A DNA stretch of 64,000 bases from Polaribacter sp. ALD11 (GCF_002831685.1 NZ_CP025119.1:2440001-2504000); one strand, 5' to 3'; shown: positions 51,132-62,336, numbered from the stretch's first letter. Notes: generated from the letters alone by a model not told the origin. Numbers and translations: made by a program.

Positions 51132-54100
51132 TTTGTTGAGAAATAACTGCTGGTTTACTAGAAACTTTTTCTTGCAACCATTGAAATAATATAAATAGAA
51201 TCGGAATTACAAAGACTCCTAAAATGGTTCCTATTAACATTCCTCCAACAGCACCTGTACCAATAGATTTGTTTCCTTCAGAACCTACACCTTTTGCCAA
51301 TACTAACGGCATCAATCCTAAAATAAATGCAAATGAGGTCATTAAAATAGGGCGTAAACGTGATTTTGCTCCGTGAATAGCAGCATCTACAATACTTTCT
51401 CCGTTTTTACGTCGCTGCAATGCAAACTCTACAATTAATATGGCATTTTTGGCGAGTAGACCAATCAGCATAATTAATGCAATTTGGAAATAAATGTTGT
51501 TTTCAAGTCCGAAGAAATACGTACTAATATACGCTCCGAATACACCAAAAGGAAGTGATAATACTACGGCAAATGGTAGTAAATAACTTTCATATTGTGC
51601 ACTTAATAAGAAATACACAAATAAGATACTCAACGCAAAAATGAATAGTGTTTGGTTACCTGCACTTACTTCTTCTCTTGTTAAACCAGAATACGCAATG
51701 GTGTAATTACTTGGTAATTTTGCCACTTCTTCTTCAATAACTCTAATGGCATCACCCGTACTAAAACCATCGTTTGTAGCACCTGTTATGGTTGTAGAGT
51801 TAAATAAGTTGAAACGTGTTACCGATTGTGGACCATATACACGCTCTAATTTTACAAACTGTGTAATTGGTGCCATTTCACCAGAACTTGTTCTTACGTA
51901 CATGCTATTTAAATCATCTACAGTTGCTCTATCATCTGGTAAAGCTTGAATGTACACTCTAAATTGTTTTCCGAATTTAGAAAAATCAGAAGCATAGACG
52001 CCACCAATATATCCTTGCAATGTTGAAAATATACTATTAATAGGCACTCCTTTTTCTTTCGCTAAAGGCACATTAATATCCATTTCGTATTGTGGATAAT
52101 TTGTGTTGAAAGACGATTGTGCATATTTAATTTCTGGATGACTCATGATAGCCATTGCAAATTCTTTATTCACTTTATCTAATTCTTTAAACTCTCCACC
52201 AAATTTATCTAGTAAATTCACCTCAAAACCTGCAGAGTTTCCAAAACCACGAATACTTGGTGGTGAAAAGAAAATAATATTTGCTTCTGGCATTCCTGCT
52301 ACAACTCCAAATAATTTCCCTGTAATCGCTTGCACAGATGTTGATGGATCTTTACGATCTCCCCAATCTGCTAATTTTATAATTCCGAAACCGTAATTAC
52401 TACCAGCACCACTAATTAAACTTCTACCTTTAATAAAATTTACGCCTACAATACCATCAATACCATTTATTTTTTCATATAAATCTTTTGCAACAGCATT
52501 TGTTCTATCTAAAGAAGCACCTGCTGGTAACTCGATATTTGCAAAAATAATTCCTCTATCTTCATTAGGTACAAAACCTGTTGGTGTGTTTTCAGATGTC
52601 CAGAAAATTCCAACAACAGCTAAAACTAATAACAGAGCAGGAATCCATTTCCTTTTAAATAAAAAATGAAGTGACTGTCCGTATCTTTCTACTGTAGCGC
52701 TAAAACCACGATTGAAAAGTGTGTAAAAACGTTTTAAAGGGCTTTTACCTTTTAATTCTTCATCTTCTTTATGTGGTTTTAATAAGATAGCACATAAAGC
52801 CGGACTTAAAGTTAATGCGTTTACAGCAGAAATTAGAATGGCAATAATTAAAGTAACTCCAAATTGCTCATAAAAAACTCCTGTTGGTCCAGAGATAAAA
52901 GTTACCGGAATAAATACAGCTGCCATTACCAAAGTAATAGATATAATGGCTCCAGAAATTTCATTCATGGCCGTTAATGTAGCTTTTTTAGCATTCTTTT
53001 CTCCTTCATCTAACTTAGCGTGAACGGCTTCTACAACCACAATAGCATCATCGACGACAATACCAATGGCGAGCACTAGTGCAAATAGCGTTAACAAGTT
53101 AATTGAGTATCCAAAAACATTCAAGAAAAAGAAAGTACCAATAATAGAAACCGGTACTGCAATTGCAGGAATTAACGTAGATCTAAAATCTTGTAAGAAT
53201 AAAAATACCACTAAAAACACCAATACAAAAGCCTCTAATAAAGTGGTTATTACTTTATCTATAGATGCATTTAAAAACAAACTAGTGTCATAAGGAACAA
53301 AAATATTTAATCCTTTAGGGAGGTCTTTTTTAACTGACTCTAAAGTTACTTTAATGTTTTCAATAATTTCTCTGGCATTTGAACCTTTGGTTTGAAAAAT
53401 CCCCATAAATACTGCGGGATTTCCTAAACTCATCGCATTAGAAGAATATGATTGTGCGTCTAATTCAATTTTTGCTACATCATTTAAACGAAGAAATTGT
53501 CCATTTCCTAATGCTTTTATAATAACATCTCCATATTGCTTTTCGTCTTTAAAACGACCACTATAGGTTAATGTATAAGAAAATGCTTCCCCATTATTCT
53601 GACCCAAAGATCCTGCAGCTGCTTCTAAGTTTTGTTCTCGTAAAGCTGCTGTAATATCTGAGGGGATTAAATTATAAGCGGCTAATTTTTCTGGTTTTAA
53701 CCAAATACGCATTGCATAATCTTGTTGTGAGAATACACTAACATCTCCAACACCACTAATACGTTGTACGGCAGGAATAACGTTTATTTTTAAGTAATTC
53801 TGAATAAATGTGGCATCGTATTCCTCATTTTCAGAATACATAGATATAAACATTAATGCACTTGTTTCTTGCTTTTGAGTTGTTACTCCATTTTGAATTA
53901 CTTCTTGTGGTAGTAATGAATTTGCTCTAGAAACACGATTTTGAACGTTTACTGCAGCAATATCTGCATCCATTTCTTGGTCAAAATAAACGGTAATTTC
54001 AGCGGTACCTGTGTTAGATGCTGTAGAAGTAATATAACTCATACCTTCTACACCATTAATTTGTTCTTCAATAGGAATAATTACACTTTCTAAAACGGTT

Positions 54101-54264
54101 TCTGCATTGGCACCAGGGTAAGCAGCAACGACTTTAATTGTTGGTGGCGCAATATCTGGATACTCCTCTATCGGTAGACTTGAGATACTTATAATACCAA
54201 GTACAACGATTATAATAGAAATTACGGTTGAAAGTACGGGTCTTTCAATAAATGTTTTTAACAT
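51121..54264 (-). CDS. RND efflux pump permease (AcrB/MexB, HAE1 family)
   Basis: A 1047-residue inner-membrane pump. It has the HAE1 opening MLKTFIERPVLSTVISIIIV, and the proton-relay segment LLTLFALVLAIGIVVDDAIVVVEAV holding the adjacent Asp pair. It has FVPNEDRGIIFANIELPAGA and 12 helices with two large periplasmic loops. It pumps drugs, dyes or lipids out of the periplasm or membrane, driven by protons, with the adaptor and outer-membrane channel. Length and topology are normal. The substrates are unknown. It is the central gene of the operon 48686-55937. Confidence 0.97.
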   Translation of the reverse strand: MLKTFIERPVLSTVISIIIVVLGIISISSLPIEEYPDIAPPTIKVVAAYPGANAETVLESVIIPIEEQINGVEGMSYITSTASNTGTAEITVYFDQEMDADIAAVNVQNRVSRANSLLPQEVIQNGVTTQKQETSALMFISMYSENEEYDATFIQNYLKINVIPAVQRISGVGDVSVFSQQDYAMRIWLKPEKLAAYNLIPSDITAALREQNLEAAAGSLGQNNGEAFSYTLTYSGRFKDEKQYGDVIIKALGNGQFLRLNDVAKIELDAQSYSSNAMSLGNPAVFMGIFQTKGSNAREIIENIKVTLESVKKDLPKGLNIFVPYDTSLFLNASIDKVITTLLEAFVLVFLVVFLFLQDFRSTLIPAIAVPVSIIGTFFFLNVFGYSINLLTLFALVLAIGIVVDDAIVVVEAVHAKLDEGEKNAKKATLTAMNEISGAIISITLVMAAVFIPVTFISGPTGVFYEQFGVTLIIAILISAVNALTLSPALCAILLKPHKEDEELKGKSPLKRFYTLFNRGFSATVERYGQSLHFLFKRKWIPALLLVLAVVGIFWTSENTPTGFVPNEDRGIIFANIELPAGASLDRTNAVAKDLYEKINGIDGIVGVNFIKGRSLISGAGSNYGFGIIKLADWGDRKDPSTSVQAITGKLFGVVAGMPEANIIFFSPPSIRGFGNSAGFEVNLLDKFGGEFKELDKVNKEFAMAIMSHPEIKYAQSSFNTNYPQYEMDINVPLAKEKGVPINSIFSTLQGYIGGVYASDFSKFGKQFRVYIQALPDDRATVDDLNSMYVRTSSGEMAPITQFVKLERVYGPQSVTRFNLFNSTTITGATNDGFSTGDAIRVIEEEVAKLPSNYTIAYSGLTREEVSAGNQTLFIFALSILFVYFLLSAQYESYLLPFAVVLSLPFGVFGAYISTYFFGLENNIYFQIALIMLIGLLAKNAILIVEFALQRRKNGESIVDAAIHGAKSRLRPILMTSFAFILGLMPLVLAKGVGSEGNKSIGTGAVGGMLIGTILGVFVIPILFILFQWLQEKVSSKPAVISQQNED

Positions 54265-54286
54265 AACTTAATAAGTTTATGGTTTG

Positions 54287-55420
54287 CTAGTTTTTAAATA
54301 AAGTTGCGATAGGCTCAATAGCTTTATCAAAAGGTGTTACTTGTGGTGAAATAGCCATTCCGTTTCTTAATTTACCAACGCCAGATACCACAATTTGATC
54401 TTCTAAATCTAAGCCAGATTCAAGAACGTATAAGTTGTCTACTGTTGCCTTTACTTTTACAATAGAAGTAACAACCTTGTTCTCTTTATCTAATTTAAAA
54501 ACCATGATATTTCCTTGTTGTTCATAGGTAGATTTCTGCGGAATTACGATTGCATTTTCATGAACAATAGGAATTTGAATTTTACCACTGTTACCATTTG
54601 TAACTAGCTGATTTGGGTTCTTAAAAATAGCTCTAAAGCTTACGGTTCCGGTGTTTTCATTGATTTGCCCAGAACTTGTTTCAATTTTTCCTTTTTCGGC
54701 ATACATACTTCCGTTTGCTAAGATTAAGTTTATAGCAGGGAAATTTGCTAATTTTTCTGCTAGGTTTTTACCTTCAGCATTTTGTAAAAAGTCTAAATAC
54801 TGCGTTTCATTTAAACTAAAAAAGGCATACACTTCACCAATATCACTAACAGTCGTTAATGCTTTAGGGTCACTTGGGCTTACCAATGCACCTTCTCTAT
54901 AATTAATAGCACCCACATTACCATCTACTTGGCTTCTTATAGTTCCATAATCTATATTTGCAGAAACACTGCTGTAATTTGCTTTTGCTTGTGCTAAATT
55001 TGCTTTGGCAGTTTCTAATTGTACAGCACTTATTATATTTTTTTCTACAAGCGGAATTAACTTATCTACTTCTACCTGAGCTACATTAATACGTGCTTTT
55101 GCGGCACCAGCATCTTGACTTAAAGACTGTGTTTCTAATTTGAATAAAATTTGTCCTTTACGAACTTTCTGACCTTCATCTACCATTACTTTTTGAATGT
55201 ACCCAGAAACCTTAGCTCTTACAGCACTGTTTACCACTCCTTCTATACTTGTTGGGTATTCTTGATAGCCTGTTACCGTTTTAGTTTGCATTTTAGCTAC
55301 CGGAAAGGAAGGTGCTGGCCTTTTTACTGCAGCAGTATTTTGTTTTTCACTTTTTGCACAACTTGCAATAATTAAAAATAGACTTAGTGTTAGTAATGTT
55401 GATAATTTATGATGTTTCAT
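54287..55420 (-). CDS. RND efflux periplasmic adaptor (AcrA/MexA family)
   Basis: A 377-residue membrane-fusion lipoprotein started at the ATG at 55420 (MKHHKLSTLLTLSLFLIIAS, lipid Cys in IASCAKSEK). It has the standard order: beta-barrel part, lipoyl domain (VVNSAVRAKVSGYIQKVMVDEGQ), a helical hairpin with alternating Ala/Gln (AAKARINVAQVEVDKLIPLV), and the return lipoyl half, then the membrane-proximal domain. It links the pump to the outer-membrane channel. It is separated by 22 bases from the pump gene and 13 bases from the regulator gene. Confidence 0.95.
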   Translation of the reverse strand: MKHHKLSTLLTLSLFLIIASCAKSEKQNTAAVKRPAPSFPVAKMQTKTVTGYQEYPTSIEGVVNSAVRAKVSGYIQKVMVDEGQKVRKGQILFKLETQSLSQDAGAAKARINVAQVEVDKLIPLVEKNIISAVQLETAKANLAQAKANYSSVSANIDYGTIRSQVDGNVGAINYREGALVSPSDPKALTTVSDIGEVYAFFSLNETQYLDFLQNAEGKNLAEKLANFPAINLILANGSMYAEKGKIETSSGQINENTGTVSFRAIFKNPNQLVTNGNSGKIQIPIVHENAIVIPQKSTYEQQGNIMVFKLDKENKVVTSIVKVKATVDNLYVLESGLDLEDQIVVSGVGKLRNGMAISPQVTPFDKAIEPIATLFKN

Positions 55421-55433
55421 TTTTTGTTTTAGT

Positions 55434-55937
55434 TTAAATATCAAATGTATTGTTAGTTAGTTTTGTTCTTAATTCTTCTACAGAAGCCGTTGCGCCATCT
55501 ATAAACTTAATATAATCGTCATGAAAACTTAAATCGAATTTTTCATTTTCATTTTCAATTTTGTTGTTGTTTATCGTTTCTTTGTATTTTTTTAATTCTA
55601 AATGTATTTCACGCTCTTCTCCCCATTTATTCACCATGGTATTTATGTGTTGAACTACCATACCTTGATTAATAATAAAATACTTTTTCCGATCTCCGGT
55701 TTTTGTGAAGTACACAATTTTATTTAAATCTTGCAAATGATTTAAGTGTGTAGAGATGGTACTTTTACTAGCGCAAAGAATTGTTACCATGTCTTCAAAC
55801 GTAGTTCCTTTTTTACCTGTAAGAATTATATAAGATAAAATTCTTGCAGCAACAGGGGCTAAGTGTTCTCTGTTCTCTAAATGGACCCCTAGTTTTTCAA
55901 CTAAAGCCATCTTTTCTTTGCAGATTTCTTCTTTCAT
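55434..55937 (-). CDS. GbsR/MarR family transcriptional regulator
   Basis: A 167-residue winged-helix regulator. I start it at the ATG at 55937 (MKEEICKEKMALVEKLGVHL), since upstream residues lie in the promoter. Typical elements are LAPVAARILSYIILTGKKGT, FEDMVTILCASKSTISTHLN (recognition helix) and DLNKIVYFTKTGDRKKYF (wing). It matches GbsR-type proteins. As the first gene of the efflux operon, it probably controls its own promoter through the palindrome at 56009-56034, most likely as a repressor. The inducer is unknown. Confidence 0.9.
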   Translation of the reverse strand: MKEEICKEKMALVEKLGVHLENREHLAPVAARILSYIILTGKKGTTFEDMVTILCASKSTISTHLNHLQDLNKIVYFTKTGDRKKYFIINQGMVVQHINTMVNKWGEEREIHLELKKYKETINNNKIENENEKFDLSFHDDYIKFIDGATASVEELRTKLTNNTFDI

Positions 55938-55996
55938 TTTAATTATTTTATGACTGTTTTTAAAAACCAATGGTCTATTTACAATAAAATTATTTG

Positions 55997-56023
55997 CAAA
56001 GATATATTATTGGTTCTGAACAA
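55997..56023 (-). promoter_or_regulatory. Promoter of the efflux operon
   Basis: On the minus strand, TTG (56021-56023) and TATCTTTG (55997-56004) are 16 bases apart, a good flavobacterial promoter in front of the regulator gene. The -33 element lies inside the operator candidate. Confidence 0.6.
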
Positions 56024-56034
56024 ACAGAACTAAT
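56009..56034. promoter_or_regulatory. Palindromic operator candidate of the efflux operon
   Basis: ATTGGTTCTG (56009-56018) and CAGAACTAAT (56025-56034) are inverted with nine of ten bases paired around AACAAA. It overlaps the -33 region. The regulator gene and its winged-helix dimer fold make it a natural operator. A half-site-like AACCAAT is found near 55966-55972. Confidence 0.55.
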
Positions 56035-56060
56035 CGAAGTTAAATTATTGTTAAATGAAA

Positions 56061-56082
56061 AAGCCGATAAAAATATCGGCTT
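56061..56082 (-). terminator. Terminator after the pheS operon
   Basis: AAGCCGATA (56061-56069) pairs with TATCGGCTT (56074-56082). On the minus strand it is followed by a T-run (complement of A-run before 56061). It ends the pheS and 56173-56436 transcript. Confidence 0.7.
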
Positions 56083-56172
56083 GAAATTGTAAAAAAAAAT
56101 GCTTTATATGCTGCTTAATTAGCTTTTATATAGCTTTTTAGAAGGAGTGTTCTTAAATTTGAATTGATAAAA

Positions 56173-56436
56173 TTAAGATTCCCAAATTTTATAAAAATCT
56201 TCTTTAGAGATTATTTCTCCGTCGCAGTCATCAATCGTTAATGTATCTTCACATAAACCACCAAATTCATCTTCTAAATTTTCTTCACTATATTTAAAAA
56301 CTTTATCATTTTTATAAATAGTGATTTGTTTTAAAACTTCATCTGCGTCATTCGTTTCAAAAAACCAAGTAGAGGTTCCCCAACTTGCGTTTTCATCATC
56401 TCTTTCTTCGTCCCAAAATTGTGTAAAATAATTCAT
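56173..56436 (-). CDS. Small acidic protein coupled to pheS
   Basis: An 87-residue very acidic protein (Asp and Glu make up about a quarter of the chain): MNYFTQFWDEERDDENASWG, STWFFETNDADEVLKQITIY, FGGLCEDTLTIDDCDGEIIS. No signal peptide or membrane helix. It starts at the pheS stop, with a one-base overlap (TAATG), so translation is coupled. I do not recognise a named family. The role is unknown; a function in tRNA charging is not supported by any motif. Confidence 0.65.
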   Translation of the reverse strand: MNYFTQFWDEERDDENASWGTSTWFFETNDADEVLKQITIYKNDKVFKYSEENLEDEFGGLCEDTLTIDDCDGEIISKEDFYKIWES

Positions 56437-57455
56437 TATATAACTGATTTAAATTGATCTAAGAAACGTTTATCGTTCTCGTAAAACATTCTAATATCTG
56501 GTATTTGATATAATAACATGGCAATACGTTCGATTCCCATACCAAAAGCATAACCAGAATATTTTGTTGGGTCGATGTTTGCATTTTTTAATACATTAGG
56601 GTCTACCATACCACACCCCATAATTTCTAACCAACCTGTACCTTTCGTTATTTTATAATCTGTTTCCGTTTCTAATCCCCAATAAATATCTACTTCTGCA
56701 CTTGGCTCTGTAAACGGAAAATAAGAAGGGCGTAATCTAATTTTAGACTTACCAAACATCTCTTTGGTAAAGTATAAAAGTGTTTGTTTTAAATCGGCAA
56801 AAGAAACATCTGTATCTATATATAAACCTTCTACTTGATGAAAAATACAATGTGCTCTTGCAGAAATATCTTCATTTCTAAAAACTCTTCCCGGAGAAAT
56901 AGTTCTTATAGGTGGTTTATTTTCTTCCATATAACGTACTTGCACAGAAGAAGTGTGTGTTCTTAATAAAATATCTGGGTCTTGTTCTATAAAGAACGTG
57001 TCTTGCATATCTCTTGCAGGATGGTATTCTGGTAAGTTTAATGCAGTAAAATTATGCCAATCATCTTCAATTTCTGGACCCTCAGAAACGGTAAAACCAA
57101 TTCTATTAAAAACCTCAATAATTTGGTTTCTTACTAATGAAATTGGGTGTCTAGAACCTAACTCAATTGGTTCTGAAGGACGTGACAAGTCGCCATAAAA
57201 AGACTTATCGCTTGTAGCACCTTCTAAAGTCTCTGTTAATTCTGCAACTTTGCCTTCTGCAGAATTTTTTAAGTTATTTAAAGCTTGTCCAAAATCTTTA
57301 CGCATTGCTGCATCTACATTTTTAAATTCAGCAAACAGCTCTTTTAGCAAACCTTTGCTTCCTAAATATTTAATTCTAAATGTTTCTACTTCATCTTTGG
57401 TTGTTGCTTTAAAAGCTTGCACATCACCAATAAGTTCTTTAACTTTATCTAACAT
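56436..57455 (-). CDS. pheS: Phenylalanine--tRNA ligase alpha subunit
   Basis: A 339-residue class II synthetase subunit. The catalytic signature is DTFFIEQDPDILLRTHTSSV (motif 2 start), SPGRVFRNEDISARAHCIFHQ (motif 2), and YAFGMGIERIAMLLYQIPDI (motif 3). The N-terminal coiled coil (1-85) is present. With PheT it charges tRNA-Phe as an alpha2beta2 tetramer. pheT is not adjacent or in the window, as is common in Bacteroidota. It overlaps the next small acidic gene by one base. Confidence 0.97.
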   Translation of the reverse strand: MLDKVKELIGDVQAFKATTKDEVETFRIKYLGSKGLLKELFAEFKNVDAAMRKDFGQALNNLKNSAEGKVAELTETLEGATSDKSFYGDLSRPSEPIELGSRHPISLVRNQIIEVFNRIGFTVSEGPEIEDDWHNFTALNLPEYHPARDMQDTFFIEQDPDILLRTHTSSVQVRYMEENKPPIRTISPGRVFRNEDISARAHCIFHQVEGLYIDTDVSFADLKQTLLYFTKEMFGKSKIRLRPSYFPFTEPSAEVDIYWGLETETDYKITKGTGWLEIMGCGMVDPNVLKNANIDPTKYSGYAFGMGIERIAMLLYQIPDIRMFYENDKRFLDQFKSVI

Positions 57456-57612
57456 TTTTCATTCTAGATTAGAATGCAAATTTACATTTTTTTAAAGAGT
57501 TTTATAATGGAAATTAAAACTATTGCTATTCAGGCTACGAAATCGATTGAAAACAGGGGTTTCGAGATTTAATAATTTTTTAATAATAAATTTTATCATA
57601 TTTAAAATTAGC

Positions 57613-57620
57613 TATCTTTG
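57613..57620 (+). promoter_or_regulatory. -7 promoter element of the first glutamate dehydrogenase gene
   Basis: TATCTTTG lies 46 bases before the ATG at 57667. No TTG is found at the -33 position. A leader of about 40 bases follows. Confidence 0.5.
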
Positions 57621-57648
57621 TGCCTTTAAATTTTAATTAATACCATAA

Positions 57649-59010
<1,362 letters not shown>

Positions 59011-59030
59011 ATAAAACCTTAATAAAATAA

Positions 59031-59062
59031 AAAAAGCGCATCATTTTTGATGCGCTTTTTTT
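59031..59062 (+). terminator. Terminator after the first glutamate dehydrogenase gene
   Basis: AAAAAGCGCATCA (59031-59043) pairs with TGATGCGCTTTTT (59048-59060) around TTTT, with a T-run to 59062. Confidence 0.88.
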
Positions 59063-59123
59063 ATTTTTAAAAATTTAGAAACTAAAATTTATATATTGTG
59101 TGTTAATAAACAAAGAAACTAAT

Positions 59124-62100
59124 ATGAAAGATAATATAATAGACAACTTAAAATCGTATGCATTTAAAGAAGTTACTTTCGATAAGTTAATGAAAAAAAG
59201 AATTAATCAGGTGTTAATAGTTTGCTCTAACTACGATTTTTACATGCTTGAAGAAGATGGTAGAATCGAGGAACGAATTTTTAATGAATACACCTCATTA
59301 AACTTAAGGTATCCTCCAAATTTTGTTCATGCAAACTCTGCAAGAAGAGCTCTAAAAATGATGAACTCTCATAAAATCGACATTGTTATTACTTGGCTAG
59401 ATATTGGTAATTATAAAGCATTCGAAACGTCGAAAATAATTAAAGAGGCCTTTCCTGATGTGCCAATTGCGGCGTTAAGTCATGACTCGTCACAACTAAG
59501 AAGCAAGCTAAAAAAAGGGAACACAGGTATTATAGATTTTGTTTTTCATTGGAATGGAAATGTAGATATATTTTTAGCCATCATAAAATTAACAGAAGAC
59601 AGAATGAACGCCGAAGTTGATATTAATGGAGTTGGTGTAAAAGCGATTTTATTAGTAGAAGACTCGCTTAAATTCTATTCTAGATATATTCCACTTATTT
59701 ACAAAGTTATCCTTAAACAAACCCAACAAATAATGTCTGAAGGGTTAAATGAGCATCGAAAAATGCTCTTAATGAGAGGGAGGCCAAAAATTTTATTGGC
59801 GACAACTTTTGAAGAAGGAATGCATTTATTCGATACCTATAGAGACAATTTATTAGGCGTAATATCTGATGTTAATTATTATAAAGACGGAGTACGAAAT
59901 GAAGAAGCAGGATTCTTGTTTTTAGATTATGTTCGAAATTACAAACGTTATTTTCCATTTTTAATTCAATCTTCTGATGAAAATAATGAAAAACGAGCTT
60001 TAGAACTTAAAGGAAAATTTTTATATAAACATTCAGAAACATTAGGGGTAGATATAAGAAACTATATTGTAAAATACTTTGCTTTTGGAGACTTCGAATT
60101 TTGGGATCCAACGCAAATGAAAGTCTTAGCAACAGTTAAAGATTTAAGTGAATTTCAAAAAGCAATAAAAATTGTTACTGAAGATTGTTTGATGTATCAT
60201 GCAACAAGAAGCGAGTTTTCTAAATGGTTAAAATCTAGAGCCCTTTTTCCTTTAGGAGATTTACTAAGCACTATAGAGTATGACGATTTTGAAAACAGCA
60301 ATCAAATAAGAGAGTTTTTAAATAGCGCTATTAAATTATATAGAATCTATAGATCTAGAGGTGTAATTGTAAAATTTAACAAACTTAAATATGATGAATT
60401 TGTTGGGTTTGCAAGAATTGGAGAAGGCGCTTTAGGAGGAAAAGGAAGAGGTCTGGCATTTATAGACTCTTTTTTAAAGCGAAATAATTTGTATAATAAA
60501 TATGAAGATGTAAGTATAACAATACCAAGAACGGTTGTAATAAGTACAGACGTTTTTGATCAATTTATTGATACGCACAAACTAATTAAATTTGCAGCAG
60601 AGTGTTCGGATGACGAAAAAATACTAAATGAATTTATTTCAAAAGATTTACCAGAATGGGCTTTAGAAGATATTAAAGCATTTTTAAAAACAACCAAATG
60701 TCCAATTGCAGTAAGATCTTCGAGTATTTTAGAAGACTCTAATTACCAGCCTTTTGCAGGGGTTTTTTCAACCTATATGATTCCAGATTCTGAAATCGAT
60801 AAAAAAATTGAAATGATTTCCGATGCAATAAAATCGGTGATGGCATCCTCTTTTTTCGAAAATAGTAAATTATATTTAAAAGCCATATCGCACACAATAG
60901 AAGAAGATAAAATGGCCGTAATTTTACAAGAGGTTACAGGTAAACAATACCAAGACGTGTATTATCCAAATATATCTGGAGTTGCACGTTCTATTAATTT
61001 TTATCCCATTGGAGAAGAAAGACCAAACGAAGGAATTGCGAATATTGCTTTAGGTTTAGGGGAAATAATTGTAGGTGGAGGGCAATCTTTACGTTTCTCG
61101 CCATATCATCCAAAAAAAGTGTTACAATTATCCTCTCCGGGCTCCACTCAAAGAAACACACAGCAATATTTTTATGGTTTAGATGTAGACCCAGATAGTT
61201 ATCAAGCATCTACCAGTGAGGGAATCAATAAAAAGAAAGTAACGATTAGAAAAGCCGAACACCATGGTTCTTTAAAGTTTGTAGCATCTACCTATGATTT
61301 ACAAAACAATATGATTAGACCAGGCGTAATGCATGACGGAATTCGTGTAATTACGTTTGATAATATTTTAAAATACAACACTTTTCCGTTGCCAGAAATT
61401 TTAAAAGAATTATTACGAATTGGGCAACGAGAAATGAGAAACCCAATAGAAATAGAGTTTGCCGTAAAGCTAGATGTTCCGTCGGGACAACCAAAAGAAT
61501 TTAGTTTTTTACAAATAAGGCCTATTGTAGAAAGTGTAGAAACGGTAAGTAAATTGCCTAAAAATTTAGATGTTTCAGACACCATAATTTATTCTGAATC
61601 TGCCTTAGGAAATGGGAAATATGAAAACATTTTCGATGTTGTTTATGTAAAACCCAATACGTTTAATTCGGCCAATACAAGAGATATAGCAAAAGCAGTA
61701 GAAGATATTAATAAAAAATTTGTAGCAGCAGACAAACCCTACATTTTGGTAGGTCCTGGGCGTTGGGGCTCAAGTGATTCTTGGTTGGGAATTCCAGTAA
61801 TTTGGTCTCAAATTTCTGCAGCAAAAATAATTGTAGAATCTGGTTTAGAAGATTTTAGAATAGATCCGAGTCAAGGAACACATTTTTTTCAAAATTTGAC
61901 ATCATTTAAAGTGGGGTATTTAACCATAAATCCGTTTATAAAAGATGGTTTTTTTGATGTGGCTTATTTAAATGAACAAGAAGCTGTTTTTGAAGATTCT
62001 TATTTACGCCATATTTCTTTTAAAACCCCACTTACAGCTGTTGTTGATGGAGCAAATAACAGGGCAGCAATCTTTAAAGCAGGCATTTCATTGAAAGATA

Positions 62101-62156
62101 TTTATACAAATGAAGAAAATACAGATGAAGAATTACCACCTGAGGGATTTATGTAA
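59124..62156 (+). CDS. Two-receiver/PEP-synthase-like fusion protein
   Basis: A 1010-residue cytosolic protein, started at the ATG at 59124; an upstream GTG would add eight residues. Residues 28-160 form a degenerate receiver-like domain (ITWLDIGNY, without the phospho-Asp). Residues 173-320 form a canonical receiver: ED at 179-180 (LLVEDS), D249 (GVISDVNYY), S283/284 and K302. Residues about 430-800 are a PPDK_N nucleotide-binding domain (EGALGGKGRG, CPIAVRSSSILED with R531). The swivelling phosphohistidine and PEP-binding domains of PEP synthase are absent. A GPGRWGSSDSWLG segment lies near 890. The function is unknown. It sits between two glutamate dehydrogenase genes. Confidence 0.87.
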   Translation: MKDNIIDNLKSYAFKEVTFDKLMKKRINQVLIVCSNYDFYMLEEDGRIEERIFNEYTSLNLRYPPNFVHANSARRALKMMNSHKIDIVITWLDIGNYKAFETSKIIKEAFPDVPIAALSHDSSQLRSKLKKGNTGIIDFVFHWNGNVDIFLAIIKLTEDRMNAEVDINGVGVKAILLVEDSLKFYSRYIPLIYKVILKQTQQIMSEGLNEHRKMLLMRGRPKILLATTFEEGMHLFDTYRDNLLGVISDVNYYKDGVRNEEAGFLFLDYVRNYKRYFPFLIQSSDENNEKRALELKGKFLYKHSETLGVDIRNYIVKYFAFGDFEFWDPTQMKVLATVKDLSEFQKAIKIVTEDCLMYHATRSEFSKWLKSRALFPLGDLLSTIEYDDFENSNQIREFLNSAIKLYRIYRSRGVIVKFNKLKYDEFVGFARIGEGALGGKGRGLAFIDSFLKRNNLYNKYEDVSITIPRTVVISTDVFDQFIDTHKLIKFAAECSDDEKILNEFISKDLPEWALEDIKAFLKTTKCPIAVRSSSILEDSNYQPFAGVFSTYMIPDSEIDKKIEMISDAIKSVMASSFFENSKLYLKAISHTIEEDKMAVILQEVTGKQYQDVYYPNISGVARSINFYPIGEERPNEGIANIALGLGEIIVGGGQSLRFSPYHPKKVLQLSSPGSTQRNTQQYFYGLDVDPDSYQASTSEGINKKKVTIRKAEHHGSLKFVASTYDLQNNMIRPGVMHDGIRVITFDNILKYNTFPLPEILKELLRIGQREMRNPIEIEFAVKLDVPSGQPKEFSFLQIRPIVESVETVSKLPKNLDVSDTIIYSESALGNGKYENIFDVVYVKPNTFNSANTRDIAKAVEDINKKFVAADKPYILVGPGRWGSSDSWLGIPVIWSQISAAKIIVESGLEDFRIDPSQGTHFFQNLTSFKVGYLTINPFIKDGFFDVAYLNEQEAVFEDSYLRHISFKTPLTAVVDGANNRAAIFKAGISLKDIYTNEENTDEELPPEGFM

Positions 62157-62261
62157 AAATATGTATATAATAAAAAAGATCCTTCAAATATTTAAACACA
62201 GCTCATATTCGTAAAAAAGGATTATTTTTTTGTTAAATATTAAAAAATACAACTAAACATG

Positions 62262-62295
62262 TTGTTTAAAAATCAATTTTAAAGATGTATTTTTG
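62262..62295 (+). promoter_or_regulatory. Promoter of the second glutamate dehydrogenase gene
   Basis: TTG (62262-62264) and TATTTTTG (62288-62295) are 23 bases apart, at the long end of flavobacterial spacing. The ATG follows at 62337. Confidence 0.55.
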
Positions 62296-62336
62296 TTATT
62301 AAAATTATTATATAAATAGTTGTTAATTATATTAAT

